Below, one piece after another: positions 1 through 6,422 of a DNA stretch of 20,653 nt. Numbering within the stretch: the stretch's first letter is position 1; each line of letters begins with the position of its first letter. Under the pieces are notes generated by a model. That model made no database searches. It was not told where the DNA came from and was given only the letters and a program-made list of their open reading frames with translations. The DNA comes from Treponema sp. UBA6988 (GTDB lineage Bacteria; Spirochaetota; Spirochaetia; Treponematales; Treponemataceae), in NCBI GenBank assembly GCA_002448445.1, contig DJYC01000002.1, forward strand, positions 1 to 20,653, in the 5' to 3' direction. A program made the position numbers and the translations under genes.

Positions 1-30
1 CTGCAAATATAAAACTCGAAGTTTACCCTA

Positions 31-876
31 TTATTTGGCATTCTTGCAGCAAGAAATATCTTTTTCGTAATAATTGCCCTTGTAGCCAGATTCGTTCAGC
101 TTTTTGCGGAGGGCAACTGTCATGGTTCCCCAAGAGTTGCAAGATGAAAATGCACCGTTACCGTATACCACAGGTGTATCGCGGCTTGCAATTTCAACGT
201 CCTTGAGCGGGTTGCCTGCAAATGCATGGTAGCCTACATTTTTTAGGCTTGCGGGAATATTGAAGTTTGTGATGTCGCAAGAAGAAAATGCATAGTCGCC
301 AACAGAAACAATGCCTTCATGAAGTTCAACGCTTGTAAGCTTTGTTCCGCTAAAGCAGCTTTTGGAAATGCTTGTAATCCCCTGAGGCAGATTAAGTTTT
401 GCAAGTGATGAATCTTTAAAAGCACTTGCTTCTATTGTAGTAACGGATGGAGGCAGAGTTATTTCTTTAAGGGAAGAGTCACTGAATGCATAAGCCCTTA
501 TTGTAGTAACGGAGGAAGGAAGCACAACTGATGCAATTTTCTTGCTTTTTGCAAATGAAGACTCGCCGATTGTTGTTACCTTGTAGCCTTCAATTTCTTC
601 TGGAACAATAACGTTTCCGCGGGAGCCAATATATTTCTGGATAACAACAGCAGAACCGTCAACGGTTGTTTCATAGATAAAGTCAGAAGCGGCATTTGCG
701 TCTTTTGTGTCCACAATCTGAATTTCAACAACCTCTTCCTTTTCGCCGTCCTTTGTCTCCTGAGCAGAAACCTTTGTCTTGTCTGCCTTTTTGCCTTTGC
801 CGCAAGAAAGCAAGGCCACGCTTACAAGCACCACCGCAAGTGCAGCGGCAACTTTTCCAAAGCCTGCAATTTTCAT
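31..876 (-). CDS. BspA-like leucine-rich-repeat lipoprotein
   Basis: 281-residue predicted surface or periplasmic lipoprotein. The N-terminus has a lysine, a hydrophobic stretch (AAALAVVLVSVALL) and the lipobox LLSC at about residues 21-24, followed by a charged linker rich in K, E and D. From about residue 90 the protein is a series of ~22-23-residue repeats of the form LPxSVTTIxxxAFxxSSL, typical of BspA/TpLRR (LRR_5) proteins. Treponemal relatives are thought to act in adhesion or protein binding; the ligand here is unknown. I chose the ATG at 876 because AGGAG lies just upstream and the signal peptide starts there; the frame stays open 14 codons further. It is the last of three lipoprotein genes in the same direction: the preceding gene's stop codon directly abuts this gene's RBS. 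A short AAACT/AGTTT hairpin follows the stop but is too weak to call a terminator. Confidence 0.88.
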   Translation of the reverse strand: MKIAGFGKVAAALAVVLVSVALLSCGKGKKADKTKVSAQETKDGEKEEVVEIQIVDTKDANAASDFIYETTVDGSAVVIQKYIGSRGNVIVPEEIEGYKVTTIGESSFAKSKKIASVVLPSSVTTIRAYAFSDSSLKEITLPPSVTTIEASAFKDSSLAKLNLPQGITSISKSCFSGTKLTSVELHEGIVSVGDYAFSSCDITNFNIPASLKNVGYHAFAGNPLKDVEIASRDTPVVYGNGAFSSCNSWGTMTVALRKKLNESGYKGNYYEKDISCCKNAK

Positions 877-887
877 AAAATACTCCT

Positions 888-1274
888 TTACAGTTTTGTA
901 TAGATCAAATGTCCCCATACAGGATCAGGATTATCTAAGACACCTGTTGTAGCATTTGCACTAGAAAGAGTGAATGTGCCATGCTCCACCTCACCGCTTT
1001 CATGGTCTACTAAAGTTATGTAAGCTACATTACCCCGTACTGTATAAGTGAATGAGTCTACTTCTTCAGGAATTCCAGATGTTATAGTACCATTTCCATT
1101 GTCGCCGAAAGTCAAAATTGATTCCATGAAAGCCCACATAGTTCCGGCAAATGGAGCATAAGTACCACCAGTATTATCATTATCGTCATCATCACTACTA
1201 CTGCCACTGCTGCATGATACTACACACAAGGCTAAAACCAGCAGCATTGCCAATAGCTGAAATACTTTTTTCAT
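888..1274 (-). CDS. small lipoprotein, possible lipocalin-like beta domain
   Basis: 128-residue predicted lipoprotein. A signal peptide (MKKVFQLLAMLLVLALC) leads to a VVSC lipobox at residue 21, then a low-complexity linker of serine and aspartate. The mature domain has alternating hydrophobic strands (FTYTVRGNVAYITLV, GTFTLSS) and a tryptophan near its start, a pattern reminiscent of small lipocalin-like beta-barrels. That resemblance is inference, and no catalytic motif is visible. The RBS AAAGGAG sits 8 bases before the ATG. The 20 bases before the start are nearly identical to those before the neighbouring lipoprotein at 1363-1776, and the signal peptides match closely, while the mature domains do not. 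The gap to the next gene downstream is 11 bases, so co-translation is likely. Function unknown. Confidence 0.8.
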   Translation of the reverse strand: MKKVFQLLAMLLVLALCVVSCSSGSSSDDDDNDNTGGTYAPFAGTMWAFMESILTFGDNGNGTITSGIPEEVDSFTYTVRGNVAYITLVDHESGEVEHGTFTLSSANATTGVLDNPDPVWGHLIYTKL

Positions 1275-1362
1275 AATGAAACTCCTTTGTTGCCCCCATC
1301 ACTGATATAGTAATGGGGAGTTCAAATACTTATTGAAACTGTTTTACTAGAAGATGAATGAA

Positions 1363-1776
1363 TCAGTATTCTTTATAATAATGATACAGGTAATCAGCAT
1401 TACCGAAGGTAAGATTATAGCCGCCTTTTTGCAATACCCAATATCCAGCTTGTTCCATAGCTGCCTCAAAATCGTCTTCAGGCAAGAAATTGGAACCTGT
1501 AATAGTCTGGATGCGATACTCATTGTCTGAACTTGAATGTACTATCATTTCTACAGCACCAATTTGTGCTGCAACTGCATTTTTTTGAGTTCCTGTTATT
1601 TCATTATTATCATCATCATATAGATGAATTAGCTCCATGATTAAGGCTCCCCTGGAAGATGAACCACTGCTGCCTCCAACCGCATCCTCGTCACTGCTGC
1701 CGCCACCGCTGCTACATGCTACAAAGCACAGGCCAAAAACCATAAGCATTGCCAATACCTGGAAAATTCTTTTCAT
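1363..1776 (-). CDS. small lipoprotein of unknown function
   Basis: 137-residue predicted lipoprotein. The signal peptide MKRIFQVLAMLMVFGLC leads to a FVAC lipobox (Cys21), followed by a Ser/Gly-rich tether. The mature part (about residues 40-137) begins with a helix-like stretch (ALIMELIHLY), contains acidic loops, and ends in an aromatic run (YLYHYYKEY). I do not recognise a family. Start: ATG at 1776 with AAAGGAG upstream. It is the first gene of the minus-strand lipoprotein group, behind a candidate promoter at 1847-1874. A TTAAGCC/GGCTTAA hairpin lies just upstream of the RBS in the predicted leader and could affect translation. About 88 bases separate it from the next lipoprotein; these hold only a weak CCCCAT/ATGGGG stem. 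Confidence 0.78.
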   Translation of the reverse strand: MKRIFQVLAMLMVFGLCFVACSSGGGSSDEDAVGGSSGSSSRGALIMELIHLYDDDNNEITGTQKNAVAAQIGAVEMIVHSSSDNEYRIQTITGSNFLPEDDFEAAMEQAGYWVLQKGGYNLTFGNADYLYHYYKEY

Positions 1777-1791
1777 AATGAAACTCCTTTG

Positions 1792-1819
1792 TTAAGCCCT
1801 CAGGCTTAATATTTTTTTT
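1792..1819 (+). terminator. plus-strand hairpin with T-tract, in the leader of the minus-strand lipoprotein gene
   Basis: TTAAGCC, loop CTCA, GGCTTAA (1792-1809), followed by TA and eight T on the plus strand. It has the form of an intrinsic terminator for plus-strand transcription, but no plus-strand gene lies to its left. On the minus strand the same hairpin falls between the predicted transcription start and the RBS of the lipoprotein gene at 1363-1776. Confidence 0.5.
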
Positions 1820-1846
1820 GAACTCCCCTGCGGGAATGTTAGACAC

Positions 1847-1874
1847 ATTATATACATGTATAAGAAAACAATTC
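1847..1874 (-). promoter_or_regulatory. candidate promoter for the lipoprotein operon
   Basis: Minus-strand TATAAT (1852-1847), a perfect -10 match, with a poor -35 (GAATTG, 1874-1869) at 16 bp spacing. The predicted start near 1840 gives a leader of about 64 bases that contains the hairpin at 1792-1809. Based on sequence match only. Confidence 0.5.
1851..1862. repeat. 12-bp perfect palindrome next to the -10 box
   Basis: TATACATGTATA is its own reverse complement and overlaps the upstream edge of the minus-strand -10 box. It could be an operator for a dimeric regulator. It is AT-rich and short, so chance is possible. Confidence 0.35.
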
Positions 1875-1924
1875 CAGTGAGTTTTTCCCACTGAATTTCA
1901 GTGAGTTTTCTCACTGATTTTTTT
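1875..1924 (+). terminator. tandem hairpins ending in a T-tract (plus strand)
   Basis: Two successive stem-loops share the same stem sequence: CAGTGAG...CCCACTGA (1875-1894), then TCAGTGAG-TTTT-CTCACTGA (1898-1917) followed by seven T (1918-1924). The second is a textbook intrinsic terminator on the plus strand. Because the arms are repeated, the inner two arms (about 1888-1905) can also pair with each other, giving an alternative fold. On the minus strand the hairpins follow the 32-codon ORF, but the T-tract there is poor. Confidence 0.55.
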
Positions 1925-1978
1925 ACCGAGGCCTGCATACTAAGCCGGGCTGCTTGCAATCCGTAATTTTTAAAGCCC

Positions 1979-2077
1979 TTAAAAACCTTGTATAATTTCA
2001 ATGCCGCATGCGTTGATGGCAAAAAACAGAACGAACGCCGCAATCAGGATTAACGAATTCTTTACTTTTGAACTCAA
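1979..2077 (-). CDS. very small lipoprotein-like peptide (32 aa, TTG start)
   Basis: The TTG at 2077 is preceded by a strong GGAGGAATAAAA ribosome-binding sequence and opens a 32-codon frame to TAA at 1979. The product has charged N-terminal residues (SSKVKN), a hydrophobic core (LILIAAFVLFFAI), then NACG, a plausible lipobox with Cys24, and only eight residues after it. This is the layout of entericidin-like or lysis-type mini-lipoproteins, or of a lipoprotein cut short by a stop codon. The good RBS and complete signal sequence favour translation. A larger frame in another register covers the same bases but has no RBS or protein-like composition. No promoter could be placed with confidence. 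Function unknown. Confidence 0.5.
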   Translation of the reverse strand: MSSKVKNSLILIAAFVLFFAINACGIEIIQGF

Positions 2078-2174
2078 TTTTATTCCTCCTACCAGCCAGA
2101 TTTGCAATATGGATGATTAAAATCTAAGGAAACGCTGAATAAAGGCTATATTTTTTCTTGTGCGGCCGCGTTAA

Positions 2175-2330
2175 GGATTGGAGGGGCCCGCCGCAGGCGG
2201 GTTGCGGAACGGAGTGGAGCAATGGAGGCGAAGGCCGGTTCTCGCAACGAAGTTTCAAGCGACCCCGGAAAGCCTGACCCCGCGCATGCGGGGGAACGCC
2301 CAGAGAATCTTCTAGGGACGCCCAGAGAAT
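2175..2330 (+). repeat. GC-rich dispersed repeat, copy 1
   Basis: Starts GGATTGGAGGGG, continues through a perfect hairpin CCCGCC-GCA-GGCGGG (2187-2201) and on to CAATGGAGGCGAAGGCCGG (2220-2238). The head, tail and an ACCCCGGAAAGCC block recur at 3890-3956, and a related form lies on the other strand at about 8341-8400. A 17-base segment (2244-2260) recurs inverted at 18032-18048. The 13-mer ACGCCCAGAGAAT is repeated at 2296-2308 and 2318-2330. The repeat fills most of the 299-base gap before the next gene. Frames through it are composition artefacts. Confidence 0.7.
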
Positions 2331-2341
2331 GCTTAGCAGAA

Positions 2342-2370
2342 TTGAAATTTGACGGGGGATTTTTTATAAT
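2342..2370 (+). promoter_or_regulatory. promoter of the NAD(P)HX repair gene
   Basis: TTGAAA (2342-2347), a 17-bp spacer, and TATAAT (2365-2370): close to the sigma-70 consensus. The ATG of the gene starts at 2377, seven bases after the -10 box, so transcription should begin at or next to the start codon. Confidence 0.75.
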
Positions 2371-2376
2371 CATTTT

Positions 2377-3852
2377 ATGCAGAAGATTTTTTTTGATTCA
2401 AGGATACTGGACAAGGCGGCAAGGGATGCTTTTGGCCTTACGGAAGATATAATGATGGAAAACGCGGCCATGGCTTTGGAAAAGGAAGTGGCTGCAGAAG
2501 AAAATGTCCTTATCGCTACGGGGAGCGGAAACAACGGCGGTGACGGCTGGGCTCTTGCGCGGAGGATTTGCGCTTCTGGTAAAAAGCTTACGGTTCTTGA
2601 AGCCCTGGAGGCAAAGAGCGAAGCCTGTCTTTTGCAAAAGGAGCGGGCGCTTAAATGCGGGGTGAATGTTGTTAACGCAATGGATGCGGAAAATTTTCTG
2701 AATGAAAATGGCAATGGCTTTGGCTGCGTGGTAGACTGTGTGTTTGGAAGCGGCTTTCACGGTGAGTTTGCGGATAAAATAAAATGCCTGATGAAAAAGC
2801 TGAATGCACTTGAATGCAAGAAGATTGCCTGCGACATACCGTCCGGCCTTGACTCTTACGGAAATGCGGCGGAAGATTTTTTTATGGCGGACACTACGGT
2901 TACGATGGGGGCCTTAAAGCTTGCCCTTTTTAGCAGCACGGCAAAGGATGCTTGCGGAAAAATTGTAGTAGCAGGCCTTGGCGTATCAAGAAGCCTCTTT
3001 GAAAAAGGGGCGGAAGCTTCTGCAATGCTTCTTGAAGAAAGCGATCTTACCCTTCCCCACAGGAAAAGGCAGAACGTAAACAAGGGGACTTTTGGGCACA
3101 CGGCTATTGTTGCAGGCGAAAAAACAGGGGCTGCCCTTATTGCAGCAAATGCGGCTCTGCGTTTTGGTTCAGGGCTTGTTACGCTTGTGGCAAAGGATGC
3201 GGCAAAAAATGCGGACAAAAAAAACATTCCATGCGAGCTTATGGCAGGCGATGAATTTCCTGCAAACACAAGTGCCGTTGGGCTTGGAATGGGGCTTGGC
3301 AGGAAGGATGAAGACAGTGCGGCTTACCTTGACTTTCTTGAAAAAAATGAGGATATTCCCTGCCTGCTTGATGCGGACATTTTTTATTCGCCAAGGATAA
3401 AGGCCTTTCTAAAAAAAAGGACTGCTTGCGGAAAAAATGCCAGCCTAGTTCTTACCCCGCATCCCAAGGAATTTTCGGTGCTGCTTGAAAACTGCGGTCT
3501 TGGGAAATATTCAACTGGGGAAGTTTGTGCAAATGCCTTTGAGCTTGCAAAAAAATTCTGCGCTTGCTTTCCCGGGGCAGTTCTTTTGCTAAAAGGAGCT
3601 GTTGTTCTTATTGCGCTTACGGAAAACGGAAGGGTATGCGTTTACGCCAATCCACACGGAAGCAATGCCCTTGCAAAGGGTGGAAGCGGAGACGTTCTTT
3701 CTGGACTTGTGGCTTCACTTTTGGCACAGGGCTGGAGCGCAAAAGAAAGCGCAATAAACGCATCTCTTGCCCACGCACTTGCATCGCGCCTTGCACCATG
3801 CGACTATGCTCTTACACCGCTTGAGCTTATACAGCATGTCTGTGAACTATAA
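2377..3852 (+). CDS. nnr: bifunctional NAD(P)HX epimerase / ADP-dependent NAD(P)H-hydrate dehydratase
   Basis: 491-residue fusion of the two NAD(P)HX repair enzymes. It epimerises the R and S forms of hydrated NAD(P)H and dehydrates the S form back to NAD(P)H using ADP, in the cytoplasm. The N-terminal YjeF_N half (about 1-215) shows MMENAA, GSGNNGGDGWALAR, DCVFGSGFHG and CDIPSGLD. The C-terminal ribokinase-like half (about 230-491) shows KGTFGHTAIVAG, LTPHPKEFSVL, a lysine in LLLKGA, and the nucleotide-binding GGSGDVLSGLV. Length fits the fused family. The N-terminal helix ending in MMENAA is part of the fold, so the ATG at 2377 is the right start although it has no ribosome-binding site; the promoter predicts a leaderless mRNA. 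It stands alone on this strand, converging on topA. Confidence 0.95.
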   Translation: MQKIFFDSRILDKAARDAFGLTEDIMMENAAMALEKEVAAEENVLIATGSGNNGGDGWALARRICASGKKLTVLEALEAKSEACLLQKERALKCGVNVVNAMDAENFLNENGNGFGCVVDCVFGSGFHGEFADKIKCLMKKLNALECKKIACDIPSGLDSYGNAAEDFFMADTTVTMGALKLALFSSTAKDACGKIVVAGLGVSRSLFEKGAEASAMLLEESDLTLPHRKRQNVNKGTFGHTAIVAGEKTGAALIAANAALRFGSGLVTLVAKDAAKNADKKNIPCELMAGDEFPANTSAVGLGMGLGRKDEDSAAYLDFLEKNEDIPCLLDADIFYSPRIKAFLKKRTACGKNASLVLTPHPKEFSVLLENCGLGKYSTGEVCANAFELAKKFCACFPGAVLLLKGAVVLIALTENGRVCVYANPHGSNALAKGGSGDVLSGLVASLLAQGWSAKESAINASLAHALASRLAPCDYALTPLELIQHVCEL

Positions 3853-3889
3853 TAATAGGGAAGAATCTTTGCATAAAAAAGTGCGGCAG

Positions 3890-3956
3890 GGATTGGAGGG
3901 GCGCGTAGCGTTGCCGCAAGGCAATGGAGGCGAAAGCCGGAACCCCGGAAAGCCCA
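3890..3956 (+). repeat. GC-rich dispersed repeat, copy 2
   Basis: Same head (GGATTGGAGGGG) and tail (CAATGGAGGCGAAAGCCGG, then ACCCCGGAAAGCC) as copy 1, with the centre replaced by another hairpin, TTGCC-GCAA-GGCAA (3911-3924). It lies just after the nnr stop codon. The 376-base gap 3853-4228 holds this copy, a terminator and a tandem repeat; about 3990-4090 is AT-rich with nothing recognisable. Confidence 0.7.
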
Positions 3957-3957
3957 C

Positions 3958-3985
3958 AAAAAAATGGTAAGATGTTCTTTTACCA
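3958..3985 (-). terminator. intrinsic terminator for the topA transcript
   Basis: Read on the minus strand: TGGTAA, a 9-base loop, TTACCA, then seven T (3964-3958). The stem is short but the T-tract is good. It lies about 240 bases beyond the topA stop, so the tandem repeat at 4094-4223 would be part of the topA 3' UTR. Confidence 0.5.
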
Positions 3986-4093
3986 AGCATTTGTAAAAAA
4001 ACAAAAGTGCCGCAAGAAAGAGATAAAAATATTTACAAAAAATTGTATGCCTAACAAGGATTAACTGCCAGCAAATAGGTAACATTCATAGAT

Positions 4094-4223
4094 GCTGAAA
4101 CGAGTTCAGCATGACGGGTTTGCATGACTGTTTGGCATGACTGTTTGGCATGACTGGGCTGCATGACAGTTCAGCATGACAAATTCTGTATGACGGGGCT
4201 ACATGGCGGTTAGGCATTATCCG
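4094..4223. repeat. 13-bp tandem repeat array (about nine units)
   Basis: The core GCATGAC recurs with a 13-base period: starts at 4109, 4122, 4135, 4148, 4161 and 4174, then degenerate units at 4188, 4201 and 4214. The approximate unit is GTTTGGCATGACT. The first unit is preceded by a GCTGAA/TTCAGC hairpin (4094-4110). The array ends just before the topA stop codon at 4229. Confidence 0.8.
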
Positions 4224-4228
4224 TTTGG

Positions 4229-6397
4229 CTAACGGCCCAGCTTTTTGTCTTCTTCGTTGGCGCGGGCAAATTCACCGGCGGCTTCTGCGGCAACTGCTTC
4301 ATCCGGCGAGTGCAGGTAATCGCATTCTGGGTTGATGCAGCTCTTGTAGCTTCCGTTCTTTTTGTCGAACTTTTCTACCAGCGGCCACTTGCACTTAGGG
4401 CAGTAAACATCGATGGGCTTAAAATGCGTGATGAAGCCGCACTTGGGGTAATTTGTGCAGCCGTAGAATTCTTTTCCGCGACCCTTTGTCTTTCTTGCAA
4501 CTATGTCCCCGGTGCAGCCCGGCATTGGGCATTTTGCAAGCGGTATGCTTTTTGTGTTGTGACATTCGGGGAAGCCTGAACATGCGAGGAAGTAGCCGAA
4601 GCGGCCAAGTTTTTTTACCATGGGCTTTCCGCACTTTTCGCAGATGCGGTCGGTTGTTTCGTCCAAGGAACCCTTTAGGCTTTCCTGGCTTTCCATAACC
4701 TGGTCAACGCGGTTTTTGAAGGGCTGGAAAAAGCCACCAATCATGTTGTTCCAGACCAAGGTATTCTGCTCTACCTTGTCCAAGTCGTTTTCTACGTCCG
4801 AAGTGAATTTTTCGTTTATAACTTCCGGGAAAGATTCAACCAGTATGCGGCAGATGATTTTTCCAAGCTGGGTTGGAACAAGCTGCTTGTTTATGCGGGT
4901 TACGTAATAGCGGTCAAGGAGTACGGAGATGATAGGCGCGTATGTTGAAGGGCGGCCTATCCCCTTTTCTTCCAGGGTTTTTACGATAGAAGCGTCCGTG
5001 TAGCGGGCAGGCCCCTGGGTAAAGTGCTGCTCAGGGTAGAATTTTTGCGTGGCAAGTTTTTCGCCCACTTTTAGGGAAGGAAGGTTTCCTGTTACCTCTT
5101 CTTTTGATGAAAGGGTCTTTATTACGTTGTAGAAGCCCTTTTCGCTAAGGCGGCTTGCACTTACGCGGAAGAGTGCATCACCGGCCGTAATGTCCACGCT
5201 TGTTGTCTTGGACTTTGCGTTGTTCATCTGGCTTGAGACAAAGCGTTCCCAGATGATTGAATAAAGGCGCAGCTGGTCGTGGGTAAGGTATTCCTTTACA
5301 CTTTCCGGCGTATATTTTACGTAGGTGGGGCGGATTGCTTCGTGGGCATCCTGGGCACCCTTTCCTACCGAGTATTCAATTTTTTCTGGCGGCAGTTCTG
5401 CGGGGAAATTCTTTCCAATCCAGTCTCGAACGTCGTCAATTGCTGTCTGAGAAATGCGGACAGAGTCGGTACGCATGTAGGTAATAAGACCAACGCGGGT
5501 TGAGCCAATCTGAATGCCTTCGTAAAGCTGCTGGGCAACCTGCATTGTCTTTCTAGAAGTAAAGCCCAGGCGGTTTGCCGCTGCCTGCTGCATTTTGCTT
5601 GTGGTAAATGGAGCCTTTGGCCTAACGGTCTTTTCGCTTTCCTTTATGTCGGTAACAAGGCAGTCGCTGTTCTGGATTACGCTTATTATGCTCTGAACTT
5701 CTTTTTCGCTCTTAAGCTCCGGCTTTGAACCCTTGTACTGAACAAGCTGGGCTGTAAATTTTGTCTTACCCTTTAAGAAGTCTGCGTCAAGGGTCCAGTA
5801 TTCTTCCGGGATGAAATTTGAAACTTCTTCTTCGCGGTCGCAGATAAGGCGGAGGGCTACAGACTGAACGCGTCCTGCACTTAGTCCGTTCTTTACCTTT
5901 TTCCAAAGAAGCGGGCTTAGGTTGTAGCCAACAAGGCGGTCAAGCACGCGGCGGGCCTTTTGGGCGTTAACCTTTGCCTCGTCGATTGTGCCGGGATGCT
6001 TTACGGCTTCCTTTATGGCAACAGGCGTAATTTCGTTAAAGACTATGCGCTTGATTGGAGCGGAAGTTTTTTCCGCAAGCGAATTGTAAAGGTGCCAGGC
6101 TATTGCTTCCCCTTCGCGGTCGTTATCAGATGCAAGGAGAACTTCGTCGGAATTCTTTGCGTCTTTCTGCAGTTCCTTTAGGAGCTTTGCCCTTCCGCGC
6201 ACCGTTATGTATTCGGGCTGGAAATCGTTTGCTATGTCTATTGCAAGGCGGCTTTTTGGCAGGTCAATCAAATGCCCCATCGAAGCCTTTACCGTATAGG
6301 ACGGCCCAAGGTAATGCTCTATGGTCTTTGCCTTAGCGGGAGACTCCACTATGACAAGCGTTTTCTTTGACTTTTTCTTAGCAGCTTTCACAGCCAT
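4229..6397 (-). CDS. topA: DNA topoisomerase I (type IA)
   Basis: 722-residue enzyme that relaxes negative supercoils by transient single-strand cleavage. The TOPRIM domain (about 13-125) has VIVESPAKAKTI with the catalytic Glu18 and the acidic motif SDNDREGE (Asp91, Asp93, Glu95). The cleavage domain carries ITYMRTDS with active-site Tyr307. The C-terminus has three four-cysteine zinc ribbons: Cys586/589/606/612, Cys623/628/647/653 and Cys666/669/687/692. Start: ATG at 6397, with GAGGTG upstream. It lies 25 bases after dprA, in the TPR lipoprotein-dprA-topA block. The residue before the second metal-binding aspartate is Asn where many family members have Pro (DPDREGE); this should be tolerated. 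Identification is firm. Confidence 0.97.
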   Translation of the reverse strand: MAVKAAKKKSKKTLVIVESPAKAKTIEHYLGPSYTVKASMGHLIDLPKSRLAIDIANDFQPEYITVRGRAKLLKELQKDAKNSDEVLLASDNDREGEAIAWHLYNSLAEKTSAPIKRIVFNEITPVAIKEAVKHPGTIDEAKVNAQKARRVLDRLVGYNLSPLLWKKVKNGLSAGRVQSVALRLICDREEEVSNFIPEEYWTLDADFLKGKTKFTAQLVQYKGSKPELKSEKEVQSIISVIQNSDCLVTDIKESEKTVRPKAPFTTSKMQQAAANRLGFTSRKTMQVAQQLYEGIQIGSTRVGLITYMRTDSVRISQTAIDDVRDWIGKNFPAELPPEKIEYSVGKGAQDAHEAIRPTYVKYTPESVKEYLTHDQLRLYSIIWERFVSSQMNNAKSKTTSVDITAGDALFRVSASRLSEKGFYNVIKTLSSKEEVTGNLPSLKVGEKLATQKFYPEQHFTQGPARYTDASIVKTLEEKGIGRPSTYAPIISVLLDRYYVTRINKQLVPTQLGKIICRILVESFPEVINEKFTSDVENDLDKVEQNTLVWNNMIGGFFQPFKNRVDQVMESQESLKGSLDETTDRICEKCGKPMVKKLGRFGYFLACSGFPECHNTKSIPLAKCPMPGCTGDIVARKTKGRGKEFYGCTNYPKCGFITHFKPIDVYCPKCKWPLVEKFDKKNGSYKSCINPECDYLHSPDEAVAAEAAGEFARANEEDKKLGR

Positions 6398-6422
6398 TTG
6401 TACACCTCAAAACCAGCCCTTG

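Noticed and set aside
1..30. Possible terminator after the BspA-like gene (AAACT-TCG-AGTTT on the minus strand)
   Set aside because: Five AT-rich pairs and a broken T-tract; too weak, and the window ends here.
1290..1320. Hairpin CCCCAT/ATGGGG between the two paralogous lipoproteins as a terminator
   Set aside because: Thirteen-base loop and no T-tract on either strand.
1792..2043. 83-codon minus-strand frame
   Set aside because: No RBS, runs through the terminator hairpins and promoter, and overlaps the better supported 32-codon ORF in another frame.
2146..2452. Frames on both strands through the GC-rich repeat (75 and 76 codons)
   Set aside because: Proline/arginine-rich translations of repeat DNA with no RBS; the plus-strand one overlaps nnr.
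4094..4223. CRISPR array
   Set aside because: The 13-base period leaves no room for spacers, units are contiguous and degenerate, and no cas genes are present.
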